From positions 1 through 36,437 of the forward strand of contig JBGCEI010000083.1 in assembly GCA_045106295.1 (NCBI GenBank): a stretch of 36,437 nucleotides of DNA, read 5' to 3'. The number at the start of each line of letters is the position of its first letter. Within the stretch, counting starts at the first letter, position 1. The notes under the pieces are model-generated. The model had not been told where the DNA came from. It did not search any database and was given only the letters and a program-made list of their open reading frames with translations. Both the position numbers and the translations under genes were made by a program. Below are positions 1 through 9,600 of the stretch, in pieces. This DNA is from WTJX01 sp045106295 (GTDB taxonomy: Bacteria > Bacteroidota > Bacteroidia > Cytophagales > JAAEPT01).

Positions 1-1395
1 GGAGCAAGTCGTTCTGGTTTGTCTGATGATGATTTCAGAAAAAAAGTAGTGTTCGATAATCCTTTCGTGACCAAAAAAAGTAACGATCAAAAAGAATTAG
101 AAGACTTTGCATCTAAACTGTATTACGAACCGACTGATACCAAATCAGATGAGTCTTTTGTAGAGTTTAAAGAACGCTTAAAAAAGTTAAACTCAGACTG
201 CAACGGAGGTAACAACTACATGTTTTACCTATCTACTCCTCCAAGCTTATACGACCCTATTGCCAAACAATTACATGCACAAGGTCTTCATAAGCAAGAC
301 GATGGCTGGAGCAGGTTAGTAGTTGAAAAGCCATTTGGTTACAACCTAAAAACGGCTAAAGACTTAAATAAGAAATTACAGAGTTACTTCACCGAAGAAC
401 AGATTTACAGAATAGACCATTATTTAGGCAAAGAGACGGTACAAAACTTATTAGTGACTCGTTTTTCTAATGCTATCTACGAACCTTTATGGAATAGGAA
501 TTACATTCACCATGTAGAAATTACTTCTGCAGAAGATATGGGTGTAGGCTCTAGGGGTGGGTATTACGATGGATCTGGTGCGTTGCGAGATATGGTACAA
601 AATCATTTGCTTCAATTGGTTGCCTTAACGGCGATGGAGCCGCCTGTTCAGGCTACTGCTGATGCTATCCGTACAGAGAAGCTAAAAGTATTTCAATCGT
701 TACGCCCATACAAGCCAGAAGATATTCATACCCATGTGATCCGTGGTCAATACACAGGTTCTAAAGTAAAAGGTGAAGAAGTAACAGGCTATAGAGAAAC
801 GGAAGGCGTAGCGGAAGGATCTAAAACAGAAACCTATGTCGCTTTAAAGTTCTTTATTGACAACTGGAGATGGGCAGGAGTTCCTTTTTACATCCGTTCG
901 GGGAAAATGTTACCTACTAAAGTAACTGAAATTGTGATTCACTTTAAGCGTTCTCCTCACCATATTTTTATTGATGAAGGGAATATCGAAAACTCAACTA
1001 ATCAGCTAATCATCCGAATTCAACCGAATGAAGGGATGCTATTGAAAGTAGGTATGAAAGTACCTGGCGAAGGGTTTAAGGTAAAGAGTGTCAATATGGA
1101 CTTCCATTACAGTGAACTTACTGATGCCTATGTGCCAGAAGCTTATGAACGTTTACTACTTGACTGTGTTCAAGGTGATGCTACTTTATATGCACGAGGT
1201 GATGCTGTGGAAGCAGCTTGGGAATTTATAGATCCTATCTTAAATGCTTGGAAAACAGATGATAGTATTAAGGTATTTGGCTACCCCGCAGGAACATGGG
1301 GACCAGAACATGCAGATGACCTGATCAAGGGAGAGCGTACATGGAGATACCCATGTAAAAATTTAACAAGTGATGGTGAGTATTGTGAATTGTAA
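1..1395 (+). CDS. zwf: Glucose-6-phosphate 1-dehydrogenase, 5' end cut off by the window
   Basis: Catalyses the NADP-dependent oxidation of glucose 6-phosphate to 6-phosphogluconolactone, the entry step of the oxidative pentose phosphate pathway, in the cytosol. The frame is open from base 1 (GASRSGLSDDDFRKK...), so the first roughly 40-50 residues, including the nucleotide-binding GxxGDL loop, lie outside the window; a TTG at 19 is internal and not a start. Seen directly: the substrate-binding signature RIDHYLGKE (bases about 409-435), the preceding VVEKPFG segment, and the conserved C-terminal part with FYIRSGK and DAVEAAWEFIDPIL. The visible 464 residues plus the missing part fit the usual length of about 500. 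It converges on recO with 37 bases between the stops. In many bacteria it is followed by pgl, which is not the case here. The family call is secure. Confidence 0.97.
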   Translation, partial: GASRSGLSDDDFRKKVVFDNPFVTKKSNDQKELEDFASKLYYEPTDTKSDESFVEFKERLKKLNSDCNGGNNYMFYLSTPPSLYDPIAKQLHAQGLHKQDDGWSRLVVEKPFGYNLKTAKDLNKKLQSYFTEEQIYRIDHYLGKETVQNLLVTRFSNAIYEPLWNRNYIHHVEITSAEDMGVGSRGGYYDGSGALRDMVQNHLLQLVALTAMEPPVQATADAIRTEKLKVFQSLRPYKPEDIHTHVIRGQYTGSKVKGEEVTGYRETEGVAEGSKTETYVALKFFIDNWRWAGVPFYIRSGKMLPTKVTEIVIHFKRSPHHIFIDEGNIENSTNQLIIRIQPNEGMLLKVGMKVPGEGFKVKSVNMDFHYSELTDAYVPEAYERLLLDCVQGDATLYARGDAVEAAWEFIDPILNAWKTDDSIKVFGYPAGTWGPEHADDLIKGERTWRYPCKNLTSDGEYCEL

Positions 1396-1432
1396 ACATA
1401 ATGCTCATCTACTGTTAACTAGTTTTTAAACC

Positions 1433-2110
1433 CTACAAAATCTCCCTTAAAACAGGGATAGAGTTAAACGCTCTACCATCACCAATAGCTTGTTTGTAGA
1501 AAGTAATCAAAATATCAAATACCTTTTTTTTATCAATAGGTTGTAATTCAATAGGGCTTCCGGTGAGTAGGTTCTGAATGAGTTGTTCTTCGAATACGCT
1601 TAATTTAAAAGAATGATACTCATTTACCTGTTTCATTAATTCATCCACTTCTTGAGGAAGCACCCCCTGAGCCTTGCTCATACTTACTATAAATTGAGTA
1701 GGGAAAAAACCAATTTCTCCTTTTTTAGCATGTTCTAAATCTGAAATTACTTGATCTAAATAATGAAATAGGTACTGGTCTGTGTTCTCGTGCGTAAGAG
1801 CTTGTTGTAGCACATCTACCATAAACATAGCTACACATGTTTTAGGAAAGTAGGTAGCTATTTCGTTTAAAGGCTCATTGCACTTTACTTCAGAAATTCG
1901 TTGTAAACTACGTGTTTCTTTGTAGTAGATGACTAAATCTAACTTCGTGAGTGGCTGAAAGAGACCTATTTTAGTTTTAGAAGACTTAGCACGAATACCG
2001 TTAATGATAAATGATTGAAGCCCATGCGCTTCCGTAAATATTTTACAGATAATAGATGTTTCACTGTATTTGATGTAGCTAATGACAATTCCTTTCGTTT
2101 TAGCTAACAT
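1433..2110 (-). CDS. recO: DNA repair protein RecO
   Basis: RecO helps RecR load RecA onto SSB-coated single-stranded DNA in the RecFOR recombination-repair pathway. The 225-residue product starts with the typical OB-fold N-terminus (MLAKTKGIVISYIKYSETSIICKIFTE), continues with the GLQSFIINGIRAKSSK stretch, and has a helical C-terminal part. Length and order match the shorter RecO proteins of Bacteroidota; no four-cysteine zinc finger is seen. The ATG (2110-2108, minus) follows the TAA of porZ with no gap (TAAATG), so translation is probably coupled to porZ upstream. The name rests on N-terminal and overall similarity read by eye. Confidence 0.9.
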   Translation of the reverse strand: MLAKTKGIVISYIKYSETSIICKIFTEAHGLQSFIINGIRAKSSKTKIGLFQPLTKLDLVIYYKETRSLQRISEVKCNEPLNEIATYFPKTCVAMFMVDVLQQALTHENTDQYLFHYLDQVISDLEHAKKGEIGFFPTQFIVSMSKAQGVLPQEVDELMKQVNEYHSFKLSVFEEQLIQNLLTGSPIELQPIDKKKVFDILITFYKQAIGDGRAFNSIPVLREIL

Positions 2111-4348
2111 TTACCGAACGATTGCCAGTTTACCTACAAAGGTTTCTTCCCCATCGTCAGTGCTACTAAAAATTAAATAAACACCTGTCTGAGGCCTGTT
2201 CCCTTGATAGTTTTTCCCATTCCACGTGGCGGTTCCTCCTTCTGCATCTACTTCAAACAGTAGGTTACCCGAAATATCAGTAATTTTAACGGTAGCATCC
2301 GTTGCTAAACCAGAGATACCAATATTTCCATCATAATTAGGTGGAATAGGGTTGGGAAATACTTTTACATTTTCATGGACACCAGAACTACTGCTTGCAC
2401 CTGTACGATAAGAAAACAATCCTTCGTCAGTAGCGACAAATAATTCCCCCGTGCTGCTATTTAATTCAATATCATTGATTGTCGATGAAGTAGGAGGAGC
2501 ATTGCTTAGTGTAAATGAGGTAATATCATTTTTACCATCATCACTGAGTAAACGTAGATACGTTTGATCGTCTTTGGTAATCACCCACTTTCTATTCCCT
2601 CCATCAACTAATATCTGACCTACAGATACAGAACGTAGTTTTGGGAAACCATTTGAAAATGGTCTCACTACATCCGTGCTATTGTTATTTGGAACATTAC
2701 TTACCTTGGAGTCTAGACTAGGGTTAGGGAAATAACCAATCCCATTGGATGATCCAACCCACAGTTGCCCTTCTAAATCTAAAGCAATATCATTGGTAAA
2801 GTCTTTTTCATCCTTTACATGTATTACCACATTAAGGCCTAGTAAATTAGAACTTGTAAAATTCGGAGACCATATTTGTAATTTCCCATCAACTCTTACA
2901 AACCAGTAATTTCCACTATTATCCTGTACTATTTTTTTACTATCAGTATCTAAATTTAAGTAAGAGTAAAATCCTGTTAGCCCAATCTCAGATACCTCTC
3001 TTTTATCTGCCAAAATAAGCACAGATCCACTATTTGTAATTAGTAAATCTGTGATTTCAGATGTCCCTAAAGAAGCGACATGTGTCGCAGCTTCGTCTAA
3101 TTCACTAGCGCTGTACAAGCCTTCGTTAGTAGCAAAATAGTACTGCCCATCAAATGGAGCGTAAACTACTTTCTTAAAATTAACAGCTGAATCTTGAGTA
3201 ACCGTACGCCAGACGCCACCTTCAAATATATCATATTGAGAAGACGGTCCATTATTACCTGGTAAAGCGACAATAGAACCATTTACCAAATCAATAGAAG
3301 CAAAATTAGCAGACGAAACACCGTTTGGTAAACCAACACTATTTAGTGCCCCTTGGTAATTACTTAATACAGCCTTATCACTAGTTGAAGCCATCCATAA
3401 AGAACCATCTTCTCTAACAGCAATATCACTAGAAGTACCTAAGAGCGTATTTGTTAATTGTGTTTTTGCAGTATCCGTTCCTGTTGCATGTAATACTGAA
3501 CTATCCGTCAAAATAAACAAGGAATCAGTAATCGTTTCTAATGAAATAATTTTTTTGTTTTCTGTTCCCGGTAGTGTATTCCATATAAAACTACTCCCGC
3601 TGGATACTCCTGCTAAAACACCATCTCCATCTGTTCCCACATATACTGTATCATTGAAAACGACTAAAGAAGTAAGGCTACTACTAACTGGTAAAAGTGA
3701 GTCATTCCAATTAGAAATTAATCTAGGATCTACAGAATCTCCTAATGTATCACCTTCCCAATAGATGGTACTACCTGTAATACAATAATATTCACCTTTG
3801 GTTTTTCGATGAGCAACTGATAATATATCAAAACCAGGCTCTCCAATAATTCTATTAGTAAAAACAAAAGACTCACCAAACACATTGTTTACTAAGTCAT
3901 ATTCTAAAAACCCAATACCCGTTGCAAACAAAGCCGTATCTGTTCCTCTAAAAGAAATATCATTTATTTTTTTTGACCCATTTATAAAAGTAGAAGAGAA
4001 ATCTCTAAACGAATTAACAGCCTCTATTTCATTATCTTGCAAAAAGTTAATGGCTCCGTTTTCAAACCCAATAATTACGTTGCCTGTAGTAGATACTGCT
4101 ACCGCAGAAGGTTTTATTTCTGACAAGGCATTTTGAGAAGTAAGCACTGTATTAGATGTAATGGTATTGTTACTTATATCCATTAAAAGCAGTCCGTCAT
4201 TAACCACTGTGTAAACAGCAGAGGAAGAGCTAGCGATAGATTGACCATTCGTTGTAGAAGGGTGAAAACGCCAACTCCCAATAGGAATGTTTTCTTGACC
4301 AAAAACAGTAAAAAGTGAAAAAAGAAGGAGGTAACTAATATTTTTCAT
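2111..4348 (-). CDS. porZ: PorZ-like type IX secretion system protein with two-component-type propellers and a C-terminal sorting domain
   Basis: PorZ of Porphyromonas gingivalis is a surface component of the type IX secretion system attachment complex, built from two beta-propellers and a C-terminal sorting domain; it delivers anionic LPS for cargo anchoring. This 745-residue product (776 in P. gingivalis) has a signal peptide at 1-18 (MKNISYLLLFSLFTVFGQ), the PorZ-like opening ENIPIGSWRFHPS, many propeller blades of the DGSLWMAST / EGQLWVGSSNGIGYF type, and a type A sorting domain at about 663-745 (VFPNP...GVYLIF...GKLAIVR). I chose the ATG at 4348 because it begins the signal peptide; the frame is open 22 codons further upstream, without signal character. 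recO follows immediately. The assignment to PorZ rather than to a generic propeller-plus-sorting-domain protein rests on length, opening and the recO neighbour. Confidence 0.8.
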   Translation of the reverse strand: MKNISYLLLFSLFTVFGQENIPIGSWRFHPSTTNGQSIASSSSAVYTVVNDGLLLMDISNNTITSNTVLTSQNALSEIKPSAVAVSTTGNVIIGFENGAINFLQDNEIEAVNSFRDFSSTFINGSKKINDISFRGTDTALFATGIGFLEYDLVNNVFGESFVFTNRIIGEPGFDILSVAHRKTKGEYYCITGSTIYWEGDTLGDSVDPRLISNWNDSLLPVSSSLTSLVVFNDTVYVGTDGDGVLAGVSSGSSFIWNTLPGTENKKIISLETITDSLFILTDSSVLHATGTDTAKTQLTNTLLGTSSDIAVREDGSLWMASTSDKAVLSNYQGALNSVGLPNGVSSANFASIDLVNGSIVALPGNNGPSSQYDIFEGGVWRTVTQDSAVNFKKVVYAPFDGQYYFATNEGLYSASELDEAATHVASLGTSEITDLLITNSGSVLILADKREVSEIGLTGFYSYLNLDTDSKKIVQDNSGNYWFVRVDGKLQIWSPNFTSSNLLGLNVVIHVKDEKDFTNDIALDLEGQLWVGSSNGIGYFPNPSLDSKVSNVPNNNSTDVVRPFSNGFPKLRSVSVGQILVDGGNRKWVITKDDQTYLRLLSDDGKNDITSFTLSNAPPTSSTINDIELNSSTGELFVATDEGLFSYRTGASSSSGVHENVKVFPNPIPPNYDGNIGISGLATDATVKITDISGNLLFEVDAEGGTATWNGKNYQGNRPQTGVYLIFSSTDDGEETFVGKLAIVR

Positions 4349-4487
4349 AAAATAAGTAATAGCCCTCAATACAGGACTGGTTTGTTTTAAATGAGTGAAT
4401 CCCTCTGTTTTCATTGAAGGGTATTGAAGATCCTTATGAAAACACCTCTTCGACTCTTAACCTATGTTAAATTTACTAACTAACAAG

Positions 4488-4508
4488 AGGTTAACCTAAC
4501 AAACCTCT
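4488..4508. repeat. Short palindromic sequence in the porZ/hydrolase divergent gap
   Basis: The divergent gap 4349-4574 holds the perfect 10-bp palindrome AGGTTAACCT (4488-4497), and overlapping it an inverted pair AGAGGTT / AACCTCT (4486-4492 and 4502-4508). It could be an operator or a small hairpin. No convincing TTG-N19-TAnnTTTG promoter was found on either strand of this gap; the nearest match is TATCTTAG at 4542-4549 on the plus strand, without a -33 box. Confidence 0.3.
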
Positions 4509-4574
4509 AACATTTAGAGCGTTAATCCCTTTAAGTTTACTTATCTTAGTGTTATTCAACAGTTCGCTGATTCA

Positions 4575-5714
4575 ATGATAAAAACCCTAAAAATGATCGG
4601 AATCTCTATTACAGCACTTATCCTATTACTAGTCATTGTTGGTGCTCTTTTTATAAAGTTAAGTCCACAGTTTGGAAGAGGGGTAACGAAAGAACAAAAA
4701 AAGGCATACGCCAAATCTGGACACTACGAGAAAGATAAATTCATTAATCATTCAGTTACTAAAATGAACCTCAACTATTGGGAACTCATCAAAGAGCAAT
4801 TCAAAAAAGCGCCTAATAGAAGCCCTCAACAAGAAATCAAAGTAGATAAAATAGATTCACTAACTATTGAGAACCATGAAAAGACCGTCACACAACTGAC
4901 TTGGTTTGGACATTCCGCTTTTCTATTAGAAATAGAGGATAAAAAAATCTTATTGGACCCAATGCTCGGAGACACACCCGCTCCGCATCCTTTATTAGGC
5001 ACAAAACGCTATTCAAAAGAATTGCCAATTGAAATTGAAAAACTTCCGTTTATCGATGCCGTCATCTTTTCTCACGACCATTACGATCACTTAGATTACG
5101 AATCAGTTCAAAAATTAAAAGGGAAAGTAAATCACTATTACACACCACTAGGAGTTGGAAACCATTTAGTAGGTTGGAGTGTAGAAAAAGAGAAAATAAG
5201 TGAGCTCAACTGGTGGGATACTATCACACTAGATAGCATACAATTGGCTTGTACGCCAGCAAGGCATTTTTCTGGAAGAGGATTGTTTGACCGGTCATCT
5301 ACACTGTGGTGTTCTTGGGTGATTAAAGGAAGAAAAGACAACATCTTTTTTAGTGGAGATAGTGGCTACGACACTCACTTTAAAAAAATAGGCGATAAAT
5401 ATGGCCCTTTTGATATCTCTTTAATGGAATGTGGTCAGTACCATAAAGACTGGCAACTAATACACATGATGCCAGAAGAAACAGTACAAGCAGCTATTGA
5501 TTTAAAAAGTAAACTAGCCTTACCTATCCACTGGGGAGCATTTACCTTATCACTTCATGATTGGACCGACCCTATTGAACGATTTACAAAAAAAGCAACA
5601 GAACTAAATTTAGCGATCACCACTCCAAAAATAGGTGAACCTGTTATTGTTGGAGAAGAGGTTTATCCTACAAGTAGCTGGTGGGAGCAATATGAGACCA
5701 ACACGGTTCAATAA
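4575..5714 (+). CDS. Membrane-anchored metallo-beta-lactamase-fold hydrolase (UlaG/NAPE-PLD-like)
   Basis: A 379-residue metal-dependent hydrolase with one N-terminal membrane helix (about 8-28) and the rest probably periplasmic or membrane-bound. The metallo-beta-lactamase fold starts at about 107 (LTWFGHSAFLLEI) and carries the full metal site: HDHYDH at 167-172, His231 (TPARHFSGR), Asp262 (FSGDSGYD) and His319 (LPIHWGAF). The TWFGHSA opening and the ARHFSGRG block are typical of the NAPE-phospholipase D/UlaG-like branch, whose bacterial members have varied or unknown substrates; a phosphodiesterase-type reaction is an inference. It is divergent from porZ and is followed 86 bases later by the SdiA-regulated-type lipoprotein. 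Fold assignment is firm, substrate unknown. Confidence 0.88.
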   Translation: MIKTLKMIGISITALILLLVIVGALFIKLSPQFGRGVTKEQKKAYAKSGHYEKDKFINHSVTKMNLNYWELIKEQFKKAPNRSPQQEIKVDKIDSLTIENHEKTVTQLTWFGHSAFLLEIEDKKILLDPMLGDTPAPHPLLGTKRYSKELPIEIEKLPFIDAVIFSHDHYDHLDYESVQKLKGKVNHYYTPLGVGNHLVGWSVEKEKISELNWWDTITLDSIQLACTPARHFSGRGLFDRSSTLWCSWVIKGRKDNIFFSGDSGYDTHFKKIGDKYGPFDISLMECGQYHKDWQLIHMMPEETVQAAIDLKSKLALPIHWGAFTLSLHDWTDPIERFTKKATELNLAITTPKIGEPVIVGEEVYPTSSWWEQYETNTVQ

Positions 5715-5800
5715 ATCTAATTTAGTTTGTAATTTTACACATATAAAACAATCATATAGAAAGTAATCAGCGTTGAGTCTTAATACTTGATACTAGAGGC

Positions 5801-6565
5801 ATGAAATCACTCACATTTATATCACTTCTTACTTTTCTGATCTCCTGTGGAACGAAAAAGCGAGAGCTAAAAAAGACTATGACTAATAAAGGACAAATTT
5901 CTCTCTCTCATGAACTCAACGAGGTTTCTGGACTTACTTTTTTCAAGGGTGATTTATTAGCAGTTCAAGACGAAAAAGGAATTATTTTCACCATAAGTTC
6001 TACTGATGGGTCTATTATTAAAAAACAAAAAGTACTTAAAGGTGGCGATTACGAAGGAATTACAACCGATGAAAAAAAAATCTTTATTCTCCGTTCAGAC
6101 GGTGCTGTTTACGTAATTGAAAATGGTCAATCAAACAAACTAATCGACAAACAAAAAGGTAAAGAATTTGAAGGAATTTGCTACGATAAAAAAAACCACT
6201 ACCTTTTATTAGGCTTAAAACAGCATCCTGATAATAAAAAAGATAAAAGTTTACGAGTGTATGCTTACGATTTCACTAAAAAGAAACTACTCAATGATCC
6301 CGTCATTAAACTAGAGAAAAAGGCATTTGAAAAAGACTTTAAAATCTCTGGAATGGACTTCCATCCAAACGGAAACTTATTCATCCTAAGTAGCCATTCT
6401 TCTAGTTTATTGGAGTTAACTGCCGACTTTACTGTCATGAGGCATACAAAATTAGCTAGAAAAACATTCCCACAGGCAGAAGGCATTGCTATTAGAAAAG
6501 ATGGCAGTATCTTTATTTCTAATGAACGAACACCCGGTAAGCATGCTAGTTTGCAAAGGCTCTAA
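5801..6565 (+). CDS. SdiA-regulated-type (YjiK-like) beta-propeller lipoprotein
   Basis: A 254-residue lipoprotein: signal peptide with lipobox LISC, lipidated Cys16. The mature part repeats short beta-strand units (LNEVSGLTF...LLAVQDEKGIIFTI, GGDYEGITTDEKKIFIL, GKEFEGICYDKKNHYLLL, AEGIAIRKDGSIFIS) with the E-G-I signature of the SdiA-regulated (YjiK) propeller family. Members of this family have no established enzymatic role; many Bacteroidota have one as a small lipoprotein. The ATG at 5801 begins the signal peptide. The upstream 86 bases contain one of the TACTTGATACTA-type tracts described separately. It lies between the membrane hydrolase and the giant phosphatase fusion, all on the same strand, with gaps of 80-90 bases, so an operon is possible but not shown. 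Confidence 0.72.
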   Translation: MKSLTFISLLTFLISCGTKKRELKKTMTNKGQISLSHELNEVSGLTFFKGDLLAVQDEKGIIFTISSTDGSIIKKQKVLKGGDYEGITTDEKKIFILRSDGAVYVIENGQSNKLIDKQKGKEFEGICYDKKNHYLLLGLKQHPDNKKDKSLRVYAYDFTKKKLLNDPVIKLEKKAFEKDFKISGMDFHPNGNLFILSSHSSSLLELTADFTVMRHTKLARKTFPQAEGIAIRKDGSIFISNERTPGKHASLQRL

Positions 6566-6647
6566 GAATTTAAGATTATTAAACTTTAAGACAATAAGAC
6601 TGTAAGACTATTAAAGTCTTGATACTAATTACTATTCAGTTAAAGAG

Positions 6648-9600
6648 ATGAACAAACTTCTTCTTTTCATTTTCACTATCACTTTATCAGTCGCTACTTT
6701 CTCACAAGAATACGGACAAAAAGATATTGCTTCTATTGTATACATGATTGGTGATGCGGGAGATAATAATTCGACTGCTTTGCAAAATTTCTCCTTGTTA
6801 AAAGCTAAACTAGAAAAGGAAAATCCAAAAACAACAAGTATCATTTTTTTGGGTGATAACATTTATCCGCATGGGTTAACAAAAAAGAAAAACGCTTCTC
6901 GCCAGCAAGATGAAGATAGGCTAAATGCTCAATTAAAGGTTGTACGACAATTTAAAGGGCAAGTCACATTTATTCCTGGAAACCACGACTGGGAAAAGGG
7001 ACATGAAAATGGCTACAACAATGTAAGAAGACAACAAAAATACATTGAGAAAGCATTAGACAGAAAACATGTATTCTTACCTGAAAATGGTTGTGGTGAT
7101 GTAGCGGTAAAAGAAGTTGGAGACAATGTGGTGACTATTTTTATAGATACACAATGGTGGCTTCATACGTATAAGAAAGGGAGAGGAGAAGAAGACGGCT
7201 GTACTGTCCATTCAAAGGAGGAATTATTAATTACGTTTAAAGAATTACTGAAAAAGTACAGAAGAAAGAACGTAATCGTAGCGGGACACCATCCGTTTTA
7301 TTCCAACGGATTACATGGTGGTAAATTTCCTGCAAGTGACCATTTATTCCCTTTACAAAATGCTCACCCTCCTAAAAAGGTACCATTCCCCATTATTGGT
7401 TCTATTTACCCCTTGTATCGTTCTATTTTAGGACACAGGCAAGACATTAGTCATCCAGAATACACCAACCTAAAAAAAGAGATTACTTCTGCTATGAACC
7501 AGTTTGAAAATGTAGTTTATGCGGCTGGTCATGAACACAGTTTACAGTATTTCAATAAAAACAACAACCACTACATCGTTAGTGGGTCTGGTAGCAAAAA
7601 CACTCATGTAAAGAAGACAAAAAAGACACTATTCGGATCTTCTACTGTTGGTTTTAATACAGTAACCTATCTAAAGAATGGTGATGCATGGCTTCACTTT
7701 TATGACGTAGTCAACAAAGAGACCCCTGTTTTTTCAAAAAAGCTATACACCAAACAAAAGGAATCTGATTTGGTAACGGATGTAAAGACTATGGCTGACT
7801 ACCCAGGCGTCGTAAAAACCTCTGCCGATTCTACGTTTAAAGCAGGGACGTTAAAAAGACTATTCTTTGGACGGTTAAACAGAGATTTTTGGACAGCAGA
7901 AGTCTCTGCCCCAGTTATTGACTTAAACACAAAATTAGGTGGGTTAACACCTTCAAAGCTTGGCGGTGGATTCACCACTAACTCTCTTCACCTAACAGAT
8001 AGTTTGGGCAATAAATATGTATTACGTTCGGTTAAGAAATCATCTCGTTTTCTGATTGATTACAAATACAGAAACACCGTAGCACAAGACATTCTGTACG
8101 ATGGAATAGGTTCTTCACATCCTTATTCAGCTTTGTTGGTGCCTCACTTTACAAAGGCAACAGGTATTTATGCCGCTACTCCTGAACTGGTGTATGTTCC
8201 TAAAACAGCTGCTCTTGGTGAATACATTGCTTTTGGTGATAATTTATGCCTGTTTGAAATGAAACCAGACGATGACATACAAGGTGATGATTCTTTTGGA
8301 AATAGTAAAGACATAGCCAGCTCTGCTAAAGTAGTTGAGAAAAGGCACCAAGACGCAGACAACCTAATAGATGTTCCATACGTCATAAAAGCACGAATAC
8401 TGGATATGTTTCTGGGTGACTGGGATAGGCATGATGACCAATGGAAGTGGGCTGCTTTCAAGGAAGGTAAGAAAACAGTCTATCGAGTAATTCCAAGGGA
8501 CAGAGATCAGGCACTGTTCAAAATTGACGGGGTGTTCCCTTGGCTAACGGCTAGAAAATGGTTGGTCAGAAAACTACAAAATTTCGATGAAGAAATAAGG
8601 GACATTAAAGGATTGAATTTTAATGCCCGTTACTTTGACCGTGATTTCTTATCAGAAGCAAATCGAGAACAATGGATTGAAGGAGCATCAACAATGCAAA
8701 AGTTACTAAGAGATAGTTTAATAGAATCTTGCTATGACAACTACCCAGAAGAGCTACAAGGCATCAGAAAGGCATTTGTAATTAACACCTTAAAAAAGAG
8801 ACGGGATCAACTGGTAGAAACAGCAAAAAGACATTACAAAGTATTAAGCAAGGAGGTAGACGTAGTAGGAACACTAGGAAAAGATTATTTTAAAATCAAT
8901 CGAAAAGAAACTGGAGAAGTATTGGTACAAGCCTTTGAAAAAAAGGATAGTAAAACTCCCTTCTATGAACGTACATTCACAAAAGAAACCAAAGAAATTC
9001 GTTTGTATGGATTGGATGGAAAAGATGAATATGAAATTAGTGGAAACGCAAAAAAAAGTGTGCTTGTACGGATTGTAGCCGGTGAAAATGACGCTAAAAT
9101 TGTAGACGATTCTCGAGTAAGTGCTTTTGTAAAAAAGACCAAAGTATATTTACCTACGGACAAAGGCGAGGTAGTGAAAGGAAAGGAAACTCGCGTCATT
9201 AGGCAACAGCCAGAAGAAAGTTTTATTTACAACCGAAAAGACTTTAAATACGATAATCTAAGCCCCATTCCCTATTTCGGATTCAACCAAGATGATGGGC
9301 TCTATTTAGGAGGAGGATTTAAATATGTAAAACACGGCTTTAAAAAGTCTCCGTACAAATACTCTCATTCTCTAGCAGCAAACACAGCGGTTAACTCTGA
9401 GGTTCAAAATATTAAATATCAGAATGAATACACTGGGGTAATAGGAAAATTAAACCTTGGGCTAGATGCTGAGTATAATGCTCCTTTGGTATTTCAGTTT
9501 AATGGGTTGGGCAATGAACCAAACAAAAATCAGATCAATACGATCAGAGTACGGATGCAGAACTTTATGTTCGCTCCCTTCCTTTCTAAAAGATCCAAAA

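Noticed and set aside
8168..8461. A 97-codon minus-strand open frame inside the phosphatase fusion
   Set aside because: It is antisense to strongly conserved coding sequence and has no recognisable protein features.
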